Positions 45,520 to 55,000 of a stretch of 64,000 nt of DNA are shown here, piece after piece. Under the pieces are notes generated by a model. That model worked only from the letters and a program-made list of their open reading frames with translations. It ran no database searches and had not been told where the DNA came from. The stretch is from an uncultured Rhodospirillales bacterium (GTDB taxonomy: Bacteria > Pseudomonadota > Alphaproteobacteria > RF32 > CAG-239), in NCBI GenBank assembly GCA_902763185.1, contig CACWQT010000003.1, positions 62,001 through 126,000 on the forward strand, given 5' to 3'. The translations under genes were made by a program, and so were the position numbers. Positions within the stretch are counted from its first letter, which is position 1; each line of letters starts with the position of its first letter.

Positions 45520-46790
45520 TCAGCTTTCTTAGGTTTCTTTGTTTGCGGTGGCGGCATAAAATCAGTATGAGATTTATAGTTTTTAATTTTGTTAAGAAGG
45601 GCATAATCCGGCACACCGTCTTGCGGAAGTTTCCATTTTTTCTGTAATTTTTTAACCGCAACGGCCGTTTTCGGACCAAATCTGCCGTCTTCTTTGAGGC
45701 CTGCTTTAATTGTTCTGTTGGCAAAATGTTGCACTTTAAGAATATCTTCATCGGTAAGTTTGTAGTTAGACTTCTCATAAATGGGCTGATACTTCTTATT
45801 TGTCGCGGTATAATCAGCCAAGGTAACAATTGCCAACGCATAATTAATAGAGCGATTCCATATCATAATCCGCCGGAAGTTACTAAGTGTAATATAAGCA
45901 CGCCCACGCCTGCCATCAGGCAATATAATTCCTGCGGCGGCATTATTGGGAAGGTGTAATGCTTTTCCGTCCGCACCGATAACCCCGAGTTTTTTCCACT
46001 CTTCAACCGTTTTATATTTTTTTAAGCCGATGAGACTATAATCAAAATTCCATGGCAAAAGCACTTCTTCGCCCCACGGCTCATTGGGCTTCCACCCGAG
46101 TTTAGAAAGATAATTTGCCGCTGAGGCAATTGCATCACCGAAATTATCCCAAATATCAGCCACGCCGTCTCCGTCATAATCAACTGCATAAGCATTGTAT
46201 GTTGATGGCATAAACTGGAAATGTCCCATAGCACCGGCCCAAGAACCTTTCATTTTATCACCATGCAAGTCGTATTTATCCATGATTTTTAAGACGTTGT
46301 AGAGCTCTTGCTTAAAGAATTTAGCGCGCCTGTTTTTATAGCTGAGATTGGTTAATCCGTCTATTAAGTGGTGCTTACCTTTATTATAACCGAAATGCGT
46401 TTCTACCCCCCAAAAAGCCACGAGATAATTAAGCGGCACACCGGTATTATCACTTAGTTTTTGATATTTTTTCTTTAATTCGGCATAATGCTTGCGTGCT
46501 TTGCTGACTTTATCTGCGGTCACCAATCTGTTAATATAGACATCAGAAGTCAAAATAAATTCTGCTTGTTTGCGGTCAAATTTCTGAATAGCCTTAACCT
46601 CATGGAAGTAATCATTTTGATAAGCACGATTAATTGTTTTTTTAGAGATTCCCTTAGCAATCATCTCTTGTTTTAATGAACTGAGCCATTTATCCCAGTC
46701 TTTACGTTGCTGTTCCACACTTTTAAGCGCCCAAGCCGACGGTGCTAAAAGGCTGAAAATCATTGTCATAAATAAAATTTTTTTAAGCAT
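45516..46790 (-). CDS. Lytic murein transglycosylase (MltB type) with peptidoglycan-binding domain
   Basis: A 424-residue periplasmic enzyme that cleaves peptidoglycan with 1,6-anhydro ring formation. A signal peptide (about 1-21, ending AWA/LKS) is followed by the MltB-like catalytic domain (about 25-325) with the catalytic Glu in FWGVETHFG, the GAMGHFQFMPSTY block and the DYDGDGVADIWDN segment. Residues about 345-405 are a peptidoglycan-binding domain (KEDGRFGPKTAVAVKKLQK). The tail is Pro/Lys-rich. There is no lipobox, so unlike E. coli MltB it should be soluble. It is convergent with deoA and overlaps it by four bases. Confidence 0.93.
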   Translation of the reverse strand: MLKKILFMTMIFSLLAPSAWALKSVEQQRKDWDKWLSSLKQEMIAKGISKKTINRAYQNDYFHEVKAIQKFDRKQAEFILTSDVYINRLVTADKVSKARKHYAELKKKYQKLSDNTGVPLNYLVAFWGVETHFGYNKGKHHLIDGLTNLSYKNRRAKFFKQELYNVLKIMDKYDLHGDKMKGSWAGAMGHFQFMPSTYNAYAVDYDGDGVADIWDNFGDAIASAANYLSKLGWKPNEPWGEEVLLPWNFDYSLIGLKKYKTVEEWKKLGVIGADGKALHLPNNAAAGIILPDGRRGRAYITLSNFRRIMIWNRSINYALAIVTLADYTATNKKYQPIYEKSNYKLTDEDILKVQHFANRTIKAGLKEDGRFGPKTAVAVKKLQKKWKLPQDGVPDYALLNKIKNYKSHTDFMPPPQTKKPKKAD

Positions 46791-46911
46791 AGTATTTGCC
46801 TTATTTCTTAAACTGATACTCTACCATAAAACAAAAATCTTTACTTTCTCCTAACAAACAACGCTTGCCATGAAAAAAAATGTATGCTACAAAAATCATC
46901 AGGAGAACACC

Positions 46912-47370
46912 ATGGATATTAAAGCTTTTAAACAACAATTACCGGAAAAAAGAGCGATTTTAGGCATAGATTACGGCACAAAGCGCATGGGTTTGGCTGT
47001 ATCGGATTTATCTTTAATGATTGCCACTTCCTATAAAATTTTATATAGGAAAGAATTATCTCAAGATTTAGCTGAACTCAAAAAAATAATAGCCGAAAAA
47101 GAAATCGGAGCCGTTGTCATGGGGCTTCCTTTGCAGATGAATGGGGTAGAGGGGGAAATTGCCGCTGAAGTACGCCGATTCGCAACAGTATTAGAGAAAA
47201 CTTTTGCTCTACCGATACTGCTTTGGGATGAACGCTTATCATCATCAGCTGTGGAGAATTTTTTAATTAAAGAAGTGGATTTATCGCGTAAAAAACGCGC
47301 CAAAGTATTGGATGCCTCTGCTGCTGCTTACATTTTACAAGGTGCTCTTGACGCTCTCAAATATGCCTAA
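46912..47370 (+). CDS. ruvX: Putative pre-16S rRNA nuclease / Holliday junction resolvase YqgF
   Basis: A 152-residue RNase H-fold nuclease. The first catalytic Asp lies in ILGIDYGTKRMGLAVSD, the Glu in LLWDERLSS and the final Asp in VLDASAAAYILQGALD. YqgF/RuvX matures the 5' end of 16S rRNA and has been proposed as a Holliday junction resolvase. The ATG at 46912 has AGGAG six bases upstream; an in-frame ATG 42 bases earlier lacks one. A cluster of short unknown genes follows. Confidence 0.93.
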   Translation: MDIKAFKQQLPEKRAILGIDYGTKRMGLAVSDLSLMIATSYKILYRKELSQDLAELKKIIAEKEIGAVVMGLPLQMNGVEGEIAAEVRRFATVLEKTFALPILLWDERLSSSAVENFLIKEVDLSRKKRAKVLDASAAAYILQGALDALKYA

Positions 47371-47378
47371 AATTTAGC

Positions 47379-47407
47379 TTGCCTAAAACCCAAAAATGTG
47401 GTATACT
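47379..47407 (+). promoter_or_regulatory. Sigma70-type promoter of the short paralogue cluster
   Basis: TTGCCT (47379-47384) and TATACT (47402-47407) are exactly 17 bases apart. Transcription should start near 47414, 28 bases before the first ATG of the cluster, so the short genes are expressed independently of ruvX. Confidence 0.65.
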
Positions 47408-47441
47408 ATTTAGGTATTCAGTCACAAAGGGAGCGCGCGTC

Positions 47442-47696
47442 ATGGATTTTAACTTTAACACATTTGAAGAGTTTATGAGCTTTGTCAAAACCGAAGGCAA
47501 AGATATTGATAGATGGTCTAAAGAGAAAATAAATAAGTTTAATAATCATGTATGGAAATTGCAGGAAAATCCGGAATTTAATGCCAAATATGAAGTATGG
47601 GTAGAGGATGTAATTGCCCATAAGCAAAGGAAAAGAGTTGAACTTTACGGCAAAGATGCAGTGATAACAAAGCCAGTAAAAACAATGTCTAAATAA
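47442..47696 (+). CDS. Short protein of unknown family, first of three paralogues
   Basis: An 84-residue, highly charged, cytoplasmic-looking protein with no signal peptide or membrane segment. Residues 4-56 form a helical unit with the pattern TFEEFMSFV ... WSKEKINKF ... LQENPEFNAKYEVW. The same pattern recurs in the next two genes. The ATG has GGGAG eight bases upstream and its own promoter. No family was recognised. It lies nine bases before the second paralogue. Confidence 0.7.
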   Translation: MDFNFNTFEEFMSFVKTEGKDIDRWSKEKINKFNNHVWKLQENPEFNAKYEVWVEDVIAHKQRKRVELYGKDAVITKPVKTMSK

Positions 47697-47705
47697 GGGG
47701 GAGAC

Positions 47706-48113
47706 ATGTTTAATAAACTACTTAATTGGGCTGAGAAGCTGGTAAATTGGGTAGAAAAAGATAAAGAAAAGCAAGCCCAGAAGATACGAGAGAAAAGAGC
47801 CGCTTATTTAGAAGAATGCCGTAAACAAGCCGAAGCAGAACAGCGCAAGGCATATAAGCAAGAAATAGAACGGCGTAAGGCTAATCGTATTCATCAATTA
47901 AGTAGCTATACTGATTTTAGCGAATTCAAAAGTTTTATAGAAAGCCCTCAATATAAAAGATTATCAGATGATGACCGCGACCTATTCCTAAAAAGGGCAA
48001 ACGATTTAAGAAAACAAAATCCCCAATTTGCCAAAGACTACCAAGCATGGCAAAATGAAAAATCTAAAAAATTTTCAAATCAGATAAATAATCGGGATAT
48101 ACCAAGTATTTAG
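47706..48113 (+). CDS. Short protein of unknown family, second of three paralogues
   Basis: A 135-residue protein. Residues 1 to about 65 are a charged, probably coiled-coil helix rich in Lys, Glu, Arg and Gln. Residues about 68-122 repeat the unit of the preceding protein: DFSEFKSFI ... LSDDDRDLFLKRANDL ... QNPQFAKDYQAW. There is no export signal. The ribosome site GGGGGAG precedes the ATG. Function is unknown. The nine-base gap to the first paralogue makes co-transcription likely. Confidence 0.7.
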   Translation: MFNKLLNWAEKLVNWVEKDKEKQAQKIREKRAAYLEECRKQAEAEQRKAYKQEIERRKANRIHQLSSYTDFSEFKSFIESPQYKRLSDDDRDLFLKRANDLRKQNPQFAKDYQAWQNEKSKKFSNQINNRDIPSI

Positions 48114-48195
48114 ATTAGTTTTATTTTCAACTAAAGTAGAATTGAATCCTCTACAATATAAGCATATCTCTCTTGTGCTACAAGGAGGGGAGAAT

Positions 48196-48609
48196 ATGTC
48201 AGAAAAATCATATCAAGAGTTCAAAACCGTTATGGAAATGGTCTATGTGGTGCAAAGGGCCTATTTTGCGTATCCGCGGTGGGCAATCAATCAAATTGAA
48301 GAGTTTGAGCAAAAGTTTGCCGCCAATTTGCTAGAATGCTATAAAAATCGCCGTTTTTGTAAAGAATACGCCGCCTATGAACAAGCCGTTGCCCTAAAGC
48401 ATCACTTGAAATCCCCACAAACCGCAACCGAAAAACGGTTAGTCAAAATCTTAAAGGAGTTGGAACTGATAAATCTTGCCTGCCAACCTTATCACTTAGA
48501 TAATAAAGAAATTTACCGAAAACAAGCCGATACCCGCTTAAAATACGAAAAGAGATTAAAAGACAATCAAAACAATTGTCATCAAGCAAGCGAAAAATGG
48601 ACAAGATAA
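48196..48609 (+). CDS. Short protein of unknown family, third and most divergent paralogue
   Basis: A 137-residue basic protein. The N-terminal half carries a loose version of the shared unit: SYQEFKTVM ... WAINQIEEFEQKFAANLL ... NRRFCKEYAAYEQAV. The C-terminal half is helical and very basic (KYEKRLKDNQNN). The ATG at 48196 has a strong AAGGAGGGGAG ribosome site. It is 82 bases after the second paralogue; a weak promoter (TTGAAT-17-TATCTC from 48142) could drive it separately. Membership in the family is less certain than for the first two. Confidence 0.65.
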   Translation: MSEKSYQEFKTVMEMVYVVQRAYFAYPRWAINQIEEFEQKFAANLLECYKNRRFCKEYAAYEQAVALKHHLKSPQTATEKRLVKILKELELINLACQPYHLDNKEIYRKQADTRLKYEKRLKDNQNNCHQASEKWTR

Positions 48610-48625
48610 GCAATCAATAAAAAAA

Positions 48626-48640
48626 GGAGCAAATTGCTCC
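48626..48640. terminator. Intrinsic terminator between the paralogue cluster and ileS
   Basis: GGAGC and GCTCC pair around AAATT, extended by A-T pairs inward and by AAG/CTT outward. An A-run on the left gives a T-run on the minus strand and a weaker T-rich stretch follows on the plus strand, so it can serve both convergent units. Confidence 0.75.
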
Positions 48641-48685
48641 CTTAAATTTTAGGAAGATACATCTTGCACAGTGTCATCCCAAACG

Positions 48686-48742
48686 CGTCATCCTGAACTT
48701 GTTTCAGGATCTAATGAGATGTTGAAAGAAATTCGCATGACG
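48686..48742. repeat. Palindromic repeat element, REP/MITE-like
   Basis: A 57-base element bounded by CGTCAT (48686-48691) and ATGACG (48737-48742). Inside is a perfect hairpin, ATCCTGAA (48690-48697) against TTCAGGAT (48703-48710). The CGTCATCCTGAACTTG-type sequence resembles dispersed intergenic palindromes seen in many alphaproteobacterial genomes. Only one copy was noticed in this window. It lies seven bases beyond the ileS stop and overlaps no gene. Confidence 0.6.
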
Positions 48743-48749
48743 AAATAAG

Positions 48750-51700
48750 TCAAGCCGCTTTGACAACATCAAATTTCACTTCGGCACCGCCCAGTTCATC
48801 AACCGTCGGTTCAGAAATGCTGTTTGTTTCGGCAATCTCAAGCGCCAAAACTTGCTCTTTGATGTAATCGGCATATTCCATAATTGCAGTCTTAACTTTG
48901 CTGTTATCTGAAGAATACGCGAGCTTGATTCTGTCTGAAATATCAAAATCCTTGGTCTTGCGGAGAGCTTGAATCATACGAACAAAGTCGCGCGCAATAC
49001 CCTCTTTTTCCAAGTTTTCATCAATTTCGGTATCCAAAATCACCACAGCCGTATTATCCGGCAAAGCCTGACCGCTCATACCGTCATTGATGACAAGACG
49101 AAGCTCATATTCTTCGGCAAACAAGGTCTGTCCGGCAATAGCAAGAGTGCCGTCTGCATTTTGGCTCCACTCGTTTGTTTTTGACTTAGCCATAATGTCT
49201 TTCATAAACGCACCCAAACGCTTACCGATAAGCGGCGTCTTGAGGTAGAGGAATCTTCCCGCCACATCGGCAATATCAGACTTTAACACAATCTCTTTAA
49301 CGTTAACCTCATCTTTTAACGCCTCGGCAAAGTCTTTAAGCGTTTCCGCCTTATCACCGGCAACAATCATAGATTTCAACGGCAAACGGTTGCGGAGCTT
49401 ATGTTCTTCACGGATAGCTTTGGCAACTGAAGAAATCGCACGCACCATATCCATTTGCTCAATTAATTTGGCATTATCGGTAATCGTGCTCAAATTCGGC
49501 ACATCAGCCAAATGAACCGATTCTTCACCGGTCAATCCTTTATAAACGAACTCGCTCATAAACGGCATTAACGGTGCAGCAATCTTCGCTACATTAATAA
49601 GAACGGTATAGAGGGTGTTAAAGGCGCTCAAATCTTCACCGTCCCAGAAACGTGCACGAGAACGACGAATATACCAGTTATTCAAAATCTCTAAGAAATC
49701 CTCAACCGCGGCACACGCACGAGCAATCTCATAGCTTTCCATATCAGCCTTAACGCTTACTGCTAAGGCCTTTAACTTCGCTAAGATGTAGCTATCCAAA
49801 ACATCATTTGATTGAGCAATCTCTTGGGCTTTAATCCCTTCGGCATTGGCATAAAGGGTGAAGAAATAATATGCATTCCAGAACGGAATAAGTGCTTTTC
49901 TTGCCGCTTTAGCAATTTCTTTACCTTCTTTATCAACCGCCACGTTGCCGCCTTTAAGGACAGGGGATGAAATCAAGAACCAACGGAGTGCATCCGAACC
50001 GATTGTTTCCAATATATCATTCGGATCCGGATAGTTTTTCAAACGTTTAGAGAGCTTTTGCCCGCCTTCAGCCATCAAAAGTCCGGTGCAGATACAGTTC
50101 TTAAATGCCGGCTTGTTATGAAGAGCCGTAGAAAGCACTGTCAATGTATAGAACCAACCGCGGGTTTGGTCAATTGCTTCCACAATAAAGTCAGCCGGAA
50201 AATGATTTTCGAACCACTCTTTGTTCTCAAACGGATAGTGGATTTGCGCATAAGGCATTGAGCCCGATTCAAACCAACAGTCAAATACGTCAGATACACG
50301 ACGCATCATTGTTTGACCTGAAGCATCATCAGGGTTCGGATAAACCACATCGTCAATATAAGGCTTGTGGAGATTGGTTACTTCAACACCGGTCTTTGCC
50401 TTAATTTCCTCTAAAGAGCCGAACACATCAACCCTCGGGAACTTCGGATTATCTGACTTCCATACCGGAATTGGCGTTCCCCAAAAGCGGTTACGTGAAA
50501 TTGACCAGTCACGAGCACCTTCAAGCCATTTACCGAAACGCCCGTCTTTAATATGCCCCGGAATCCAGTTGATTTCTTGGTTGTTCTTAACCATTTCATC
50601 GCGGAAATCCGTTACTTTTACAAACCAAGAACTCATTGCTTTATAAATAAGCGGGGTATCCGTGCGCCAACAATAAGGATAAGTGTGTGTATATTGCTCC
50701 TTTTTAACCAACAGATGATTTTCTTTAAGCCATTGCATAATCGGCTCATTGGTATCAAACACCTGCTGTCCGGCGTAATCTGTTACCTCTGCGGTGAATT
50801 TACCGGCTTCATCAACCGGACAAACCACAGGGAAGTTCTCATCATAAGTCCTGCAAACTTCAAAGTCGTCTTGACCAAAGCCCGGTGCAATGTGAACCAC
50901 GCCTGTTCCGTCTTCGGTAGAAACAAACTCACCGGATAAAACCTTAAAGCACCCTTTCTCTTTTAAATGCTTAAAATAAGGGAACATCGGTTCATAGCTT
51001 AAGCCCAACAAATCAGAACCTTTAATGGTTTTAACTTGGGTGGCATTCTCAAGTTGCTTTTTATAACTGCCAAGACGTGCCACGGCAATAATATATTCCT
51101 GCCCGTTTTCACTCATTACCGCATAGTCAATGTCTTTACCGACCGCAAGCATTAAGTTAGAGGGTAAAGTCCACGGAGTGGTTGTCCAAACAAGGATTTT
51201 TTGTCCGGTTTCAAGCGTAAACATTACTGTTATGGCATTATCCGTTTTATCCCGATAGCCGAGATTTACTTCAAAGTTAGAAAGCGGTGTTTCGGCAGCC
51301 CAAGAATATGGCAATACGCGATAATCTTCATAAACCAAGCCTTTATCATAAAGCTCTTTGAAGTTATGGATAACGCTTTCCATAAACGAAAGGTTCATCG
51401 TCTTATAATCATGGCTAAAATCAACCCAACGACCGATACGCTTAAACATATCTACCCAAATGCCGGAATATTTCAAAACGTCCGTGCGGCAAAAGTCATT
51501 AAATTTTTCTACGCCATAAGCTTCAATTTGCTTTCTGCCCGAAACATTAAGTTGTTTCTCAGCAGACATTTCTGCCGGCAAACCGTGACAATCCCAGCCC
51601 AAACGACGTTCAACTTTTTTACCGTTCATAGTCTGAAAACGCGCTACGGCATCTTTGACATAGCTTACCATAATATGCCCATAGTGCGGGGTTCCGTTAG

Positions 51701-51866
51701 CAAACGGCGGTCCGTCATAAAATACAAATTCTGCCGCATTATCGCGGTTATGCACAGACTTTTCAAAAGTTTTATCTTCTTCCCAAAAGTTTAAGATATT
51801 TTTTTCCATTTCAGGAAAGTTGATTTTGGCATTTAATTCTGGGTAATATTTCTTTTTTTCGGTCAT
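48750..51866 (-). CDS. ileS: Isoleucyl-tRNA synthetase, type 2 (eukaryote-like)
   Basis: A 1038-residue class I synthetase. The HIGH motif is HYGH (61-64, in PPFANGTPHYGHIM) and the KMSKS loop is KLSKR (604-608, in GGQKLSKRLKNYPDP). That loop, the length above 1000 residues, and the absence of the C-terminal Cys4 zinc finger of E. coli-type enzymes place it in the type 2 group shared with eukaryotic cytosol and Rickettsiales. Type 2 enzymes are often insensitive to mupirocin; the normal order of the HIGH residues argues against the hyper-resistant subtype. The editing domain (WTTTPWTLPSNLML) is present. The gene is divergent from the autotransporter and has a palindromic element just beyond its stop. 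Confidence 0.96.
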   Translation of the reverse strand: MTEKKKYYPELNAKINFPEMEKNILNFWEEDKTFEKSVHNRDNAAEFVFYDGPPFANGTPHYGHIMVSYVKDAVARFQTMNGKKVERRLGWDCHGLPAEMSAEKQLNVSGRKQIEAYGVEKFNDFCRTDVLKYSGIWVDMFKRIGRWVDFSHDYKTMNLSFMESVIHNFKELYDKGLVYEDYRVLPYSWAAETPLSNFEVNLGYRDKTDNAITVMFTLETGQKILVWTTTPWTLPSNLMLAVGKDIDYAVMSENGQEYIIAVARLGSYKKQLENATQVKTIKGSDLLGLSYEPMFPYFKHLKEKGCFKVLSGEFVSTEDGTGVVHIAPGFGQDDFEVCRTYDENFPVVCPVDEAGKFTAEVTDYAGQQVFDTNEPIMQWLKENHLLVKKEQYTHTYPYCWRTDTPLIYKAMSSWFVKVTDFRDEMVKNNQEINWIPGHIKDGRFGKWLEGARDWSISRNRFWGTPIPVWKSDNPKFPRVDVFGSLEEIKAKTGVEVTNLHKPYIDDVVYPNPDDASGQTMMRRVSDVFDCWFESGSMPYAQIHYPFENKEWFENHFPADFIVEAIDQTRGWFYTLTVLSTALHNKPAFKNCICTGLLMAEGGQKLSKRLKNYPDPNDILETIGSDALRWFLISSPVLKGGNVAVDKEGKEIAKAARKALIPFWNAYYFFTLYANAEGIKAQEIAQSNDVLDSYILAKLKALAVSVKADMESYEIARACAAVEDFLEILNNWYIRRSRARFWDGEDLSAFNTLYTVLINVAKIAAPLMPFMSEFVYKGLTGEESVHLADVPNLSTITDNAKLIEQMDMVRAISSVAKAIREEHKLRNRLPLKSMIVAGDKAETLKDFAEALKDEVNVKEIVLKSDIADVAGRFLYLKTPLIGKRLGAFMKDIMAKSKTNEWSQNADGTLAIAGQTLFAEEYELRLVINDGMSGQALPDNTAVVILDTEIDENLEKEGIARDFVRMIQALRKTKDFDISDRIKLAYSSDNSKVKTAIMEYADYIKEQVLALEIAETNSISEPTVDELGGAEVKFDVVKAA

Positions 51867-51919
51867 CTTAAAAATCCTAAAATAAACAAACTTCAGACAC
51901 TTTAGCCATAAAAACTTAC

Positions 51920-51936
51920 AAAATCAAGTTGATTTT
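51920..51936. promoter_or_regulatory. 17-base perfect palindrome between ileS and the autotransporter gene
   Basis: AAAATCAA-G-TTGATTTT is a perfect eight-pair inverted repeat around one base. It lies 54 bases before the ileS start and 74 before the autotransporter start, a natural place for an operator. No T-run logic fits a terminator here. Confidence 0.45.
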
Positions 51937-52009
51937 AAAAAAATGCCGGAATCTTAACTTATTTTTTAAACATTTGGCTCTAAAATGACAGAAAATAGAG
52001 CAGGTGAAA

Positions 52010-55000
52010 ATGAAACTGTTTGGTAAATATATGAAAATAAATAAAAAAATATACACCTTGTTAGCAGCATTAATGTTGTTACCAATAGCTGATGTTTACG
52101 CCGCCGGCGGAAAAATTACCGCCGCACAGGCATTTTATACGCTTGCACATAATAATAATGTTCAAAAAATCAATGAATTACAGAATCGCGGTTATTCTTT
52201 AGAAAGCACAGATGGCAGAGGATATAATCCTGTCTGTAAAGCAATTATGAATCAAGACAGGAATGCCTATCGGATATTAGTATCTCAAGGTGCTAATCGT
52301 TCTCCGAATTGCTTAAAACGCATACCGGAAGATACATATCGGCGTTTCTTTGGGATAAGACCAAATCAAACTGCCGTTGCTGCATCAGAGGATGGTACAG
52401 CATCTAAATTGAAGGATATTCCGACATGGGTGGCGGCCAGTGCTTTAACCGCTGGCGCCGTGGCAACAGCATATGCGTTGCGCGGTACAACCGGTAAAGG
52501 AGGTGGTTCACCTGGTCCTGGACCTATACCACCAACGCCGACAACCTGCCCGAATGGTACTTATGATGTCAAAACCAAAAAATGTATATGTAATGAGGGG
52601 TATTATCACTATGGAGATGATACAGCTTGTTATTTACCGGTTGCAAATTGTGAAAGTCAAACCAAGAGTATTTGTAATGCGTGCGTAACCGGATACATAC
52701 TGTTTAATAACGTTTGCTATATCAAAATACCTAATTGTGCTGTTCAATCAGCAGATAAATGTTCTCAGTGTGAGACAGGGTATGGCCTACATGGCGGAGA
52801 TGGATCGGCTTGCTATCATGATATAGATAACTGCGTAACTCAAGAATTAAATAAGTGCACACAATGTGTTGCAGGGTATGATACTTATGGTGATCCTTCC
52901 AAAATGCAATGTTACAAAAAGATAGAACATTGCTTAAATCAAGTTCAAACAGCATGTATGCAATGTGAAGCAGGATATGATACCTATGGCGATATCACGG
53001 CATCACATTGTTATCCTAGCAATCCTTGTACCGCGTATGCCAATACAGTTCCAACCATTATAGATGGCGAGGTTGAGTGTATTTGTAATATTAATAAAGG
53101 ATATGCCGGTGATAAAGAAAATTGCCAACTTGCAGAAGAAGGAGAGTATGAAGAAGGAGACGGCAATCGCGAAAAATGGGATAATCTCAACGAACTATAT
53201 TGCAATTCACATGGCAAATATATGGGAAATGGCATTTGTCAATGTTATACTAGTCGCGGTTATGCCGGTAAAAACAGTAATTGTAAGGTAGATGAATGTT
53301 GCACATCATGCATTGAACCGACGTATATTCAAGATCAAAATAACGGATTATGTTACATAAATTTGTATTGTTCGGATCATAAAGTGCAAAGAGGTAATAC
53401 TTGTGTGTGTGAAACGGGATATATTGCATATAACGACGGTTGTTATATAGATTTGAAATGCGAACAAGAATCAATTCATACATATCAGCAAGGCAATCAG
53501 TGTGTATGTAAGCCAAATTATGATGAAAATTGCGAGCAGTGCTTAGAAGGTTATGAGATGGACGCTCGTGGAAATTGTAATGCAATAGAGCCTGTATGTC
53601 CTGAAAATTGGACAGGTAAAGAATGTAATATATGTCCGGTGGAATTTCTATTATCAAGTGATAGCTTACATTGCGGACCGGAATGCGCCATAAATCGTGC
53701 TCCAAGAAGCGAAAATGATGAAAATTGTAGTCTTTGCGGTGCAGGATATGACAAAGATAGAAACGGATTGTGCATTGTTACAGAGTGCTCTTCAGGAAGA
53801 GAAGGATATGTCAAGGATGACGAAGGAAATTGTGTTTGTGACGAAGCTAATGGATATGCCATGACAAGATTAGGCATCTGTGAGAAGAAGGGGCAACCGA
53901 TAGTTGGCGTTTCAGATAGGAATATCAATAACGATACATTTACAATAACACATAATGGTGCGGATGACCCTATTTTCCGTGATGTCTATGGTATGAAACC
54001 GGTAGAATCAGAAGATGCCGAAGGCAATAAAACATATTATGAAAATGTATATAATGCCTTAACATCACCAAGCGACGCCACAGCAGAAGCAGAAAGCCAA
54101 ACCGCTACAATAAGAATAAATAATATGAACACGGGTGCTAACACGGTATATGGTATTTATCAACCCAATGCGATATATAATTCTGCCGTTATTAATAGAA
54201 CCATTAAAGATGCAACAGCTACCGGTAATATTATCATAAATGATACACACACATTATCGTATATATATGGCTTGTATAACACGGGTGAAACGGAAGATGA
54301 GGTATCAAAAGATATTTATAATGCTTTTGCATTTGGCTCTGGCGAAGGCAGTGCCGCATCACCGACTAATAATCAGGCAATAGGTAATATTACCGTAACA
54401 AAAGATGAAGAGAGTAAAGGTCGTATTGTTGGTATTCATGGTGTAAGTAATATTTTTAATGCATATGCCAATACCACAGATGGTGCTGCGGCAAATGCTG
54501 ATGCTCAAGGTTCGATAGTATTGACTAATAAAGGTGAGGGAGATGTAATCGGTATTGAGGGAACAAGCAATAAGGCAAAAATAAATAATGCCTTAACCTA
54601 TATGGATTCTGCAGTTTCAAAAACGATTTCCGAAGGAAACATAAAAATTGCCGGAACAGATGATGTATATGGAATATCAGCCAAAGGAACAGTAGCTAAT
54701 AGTGAAACACAATTTAGCAAAAGTTTCATATTACAAGAAGAATTTCGTTCCACCGGTGCCATAGATGCAACAACCGAAAAAACAACGAGCAAGGGCTATG
54801 GTATATATGTAACAGGGGAAAATGTAGCCGCCGATGTATATAATGCTTTAGGTTATCAAAGCACAGGTATTATTACGGTAACCAATAACAATGGCGGAAG
54901 TGCATATGGTATATGGAACGGTATAGCAACCTATATCGGGGATGAAGGGCAAAAATACTATAATAATACTTACAATGCTTTTCGGTCATCTGCAAAATAT

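Noticed and set aside
51201-51794. 197-codon open frame on the plus strand inside ileS
   Set aside because: It lies wholly within the well-supported minus-strand ileS, has no ribosome site and no recognisable product.
53250-53705. 151-codon minus-strand frame inside the autotransporter
   Set aside because: Shadow of the Cys-rich region; His/Tyr-rich composition comes from reading Cys and Tyr codons in reverse.
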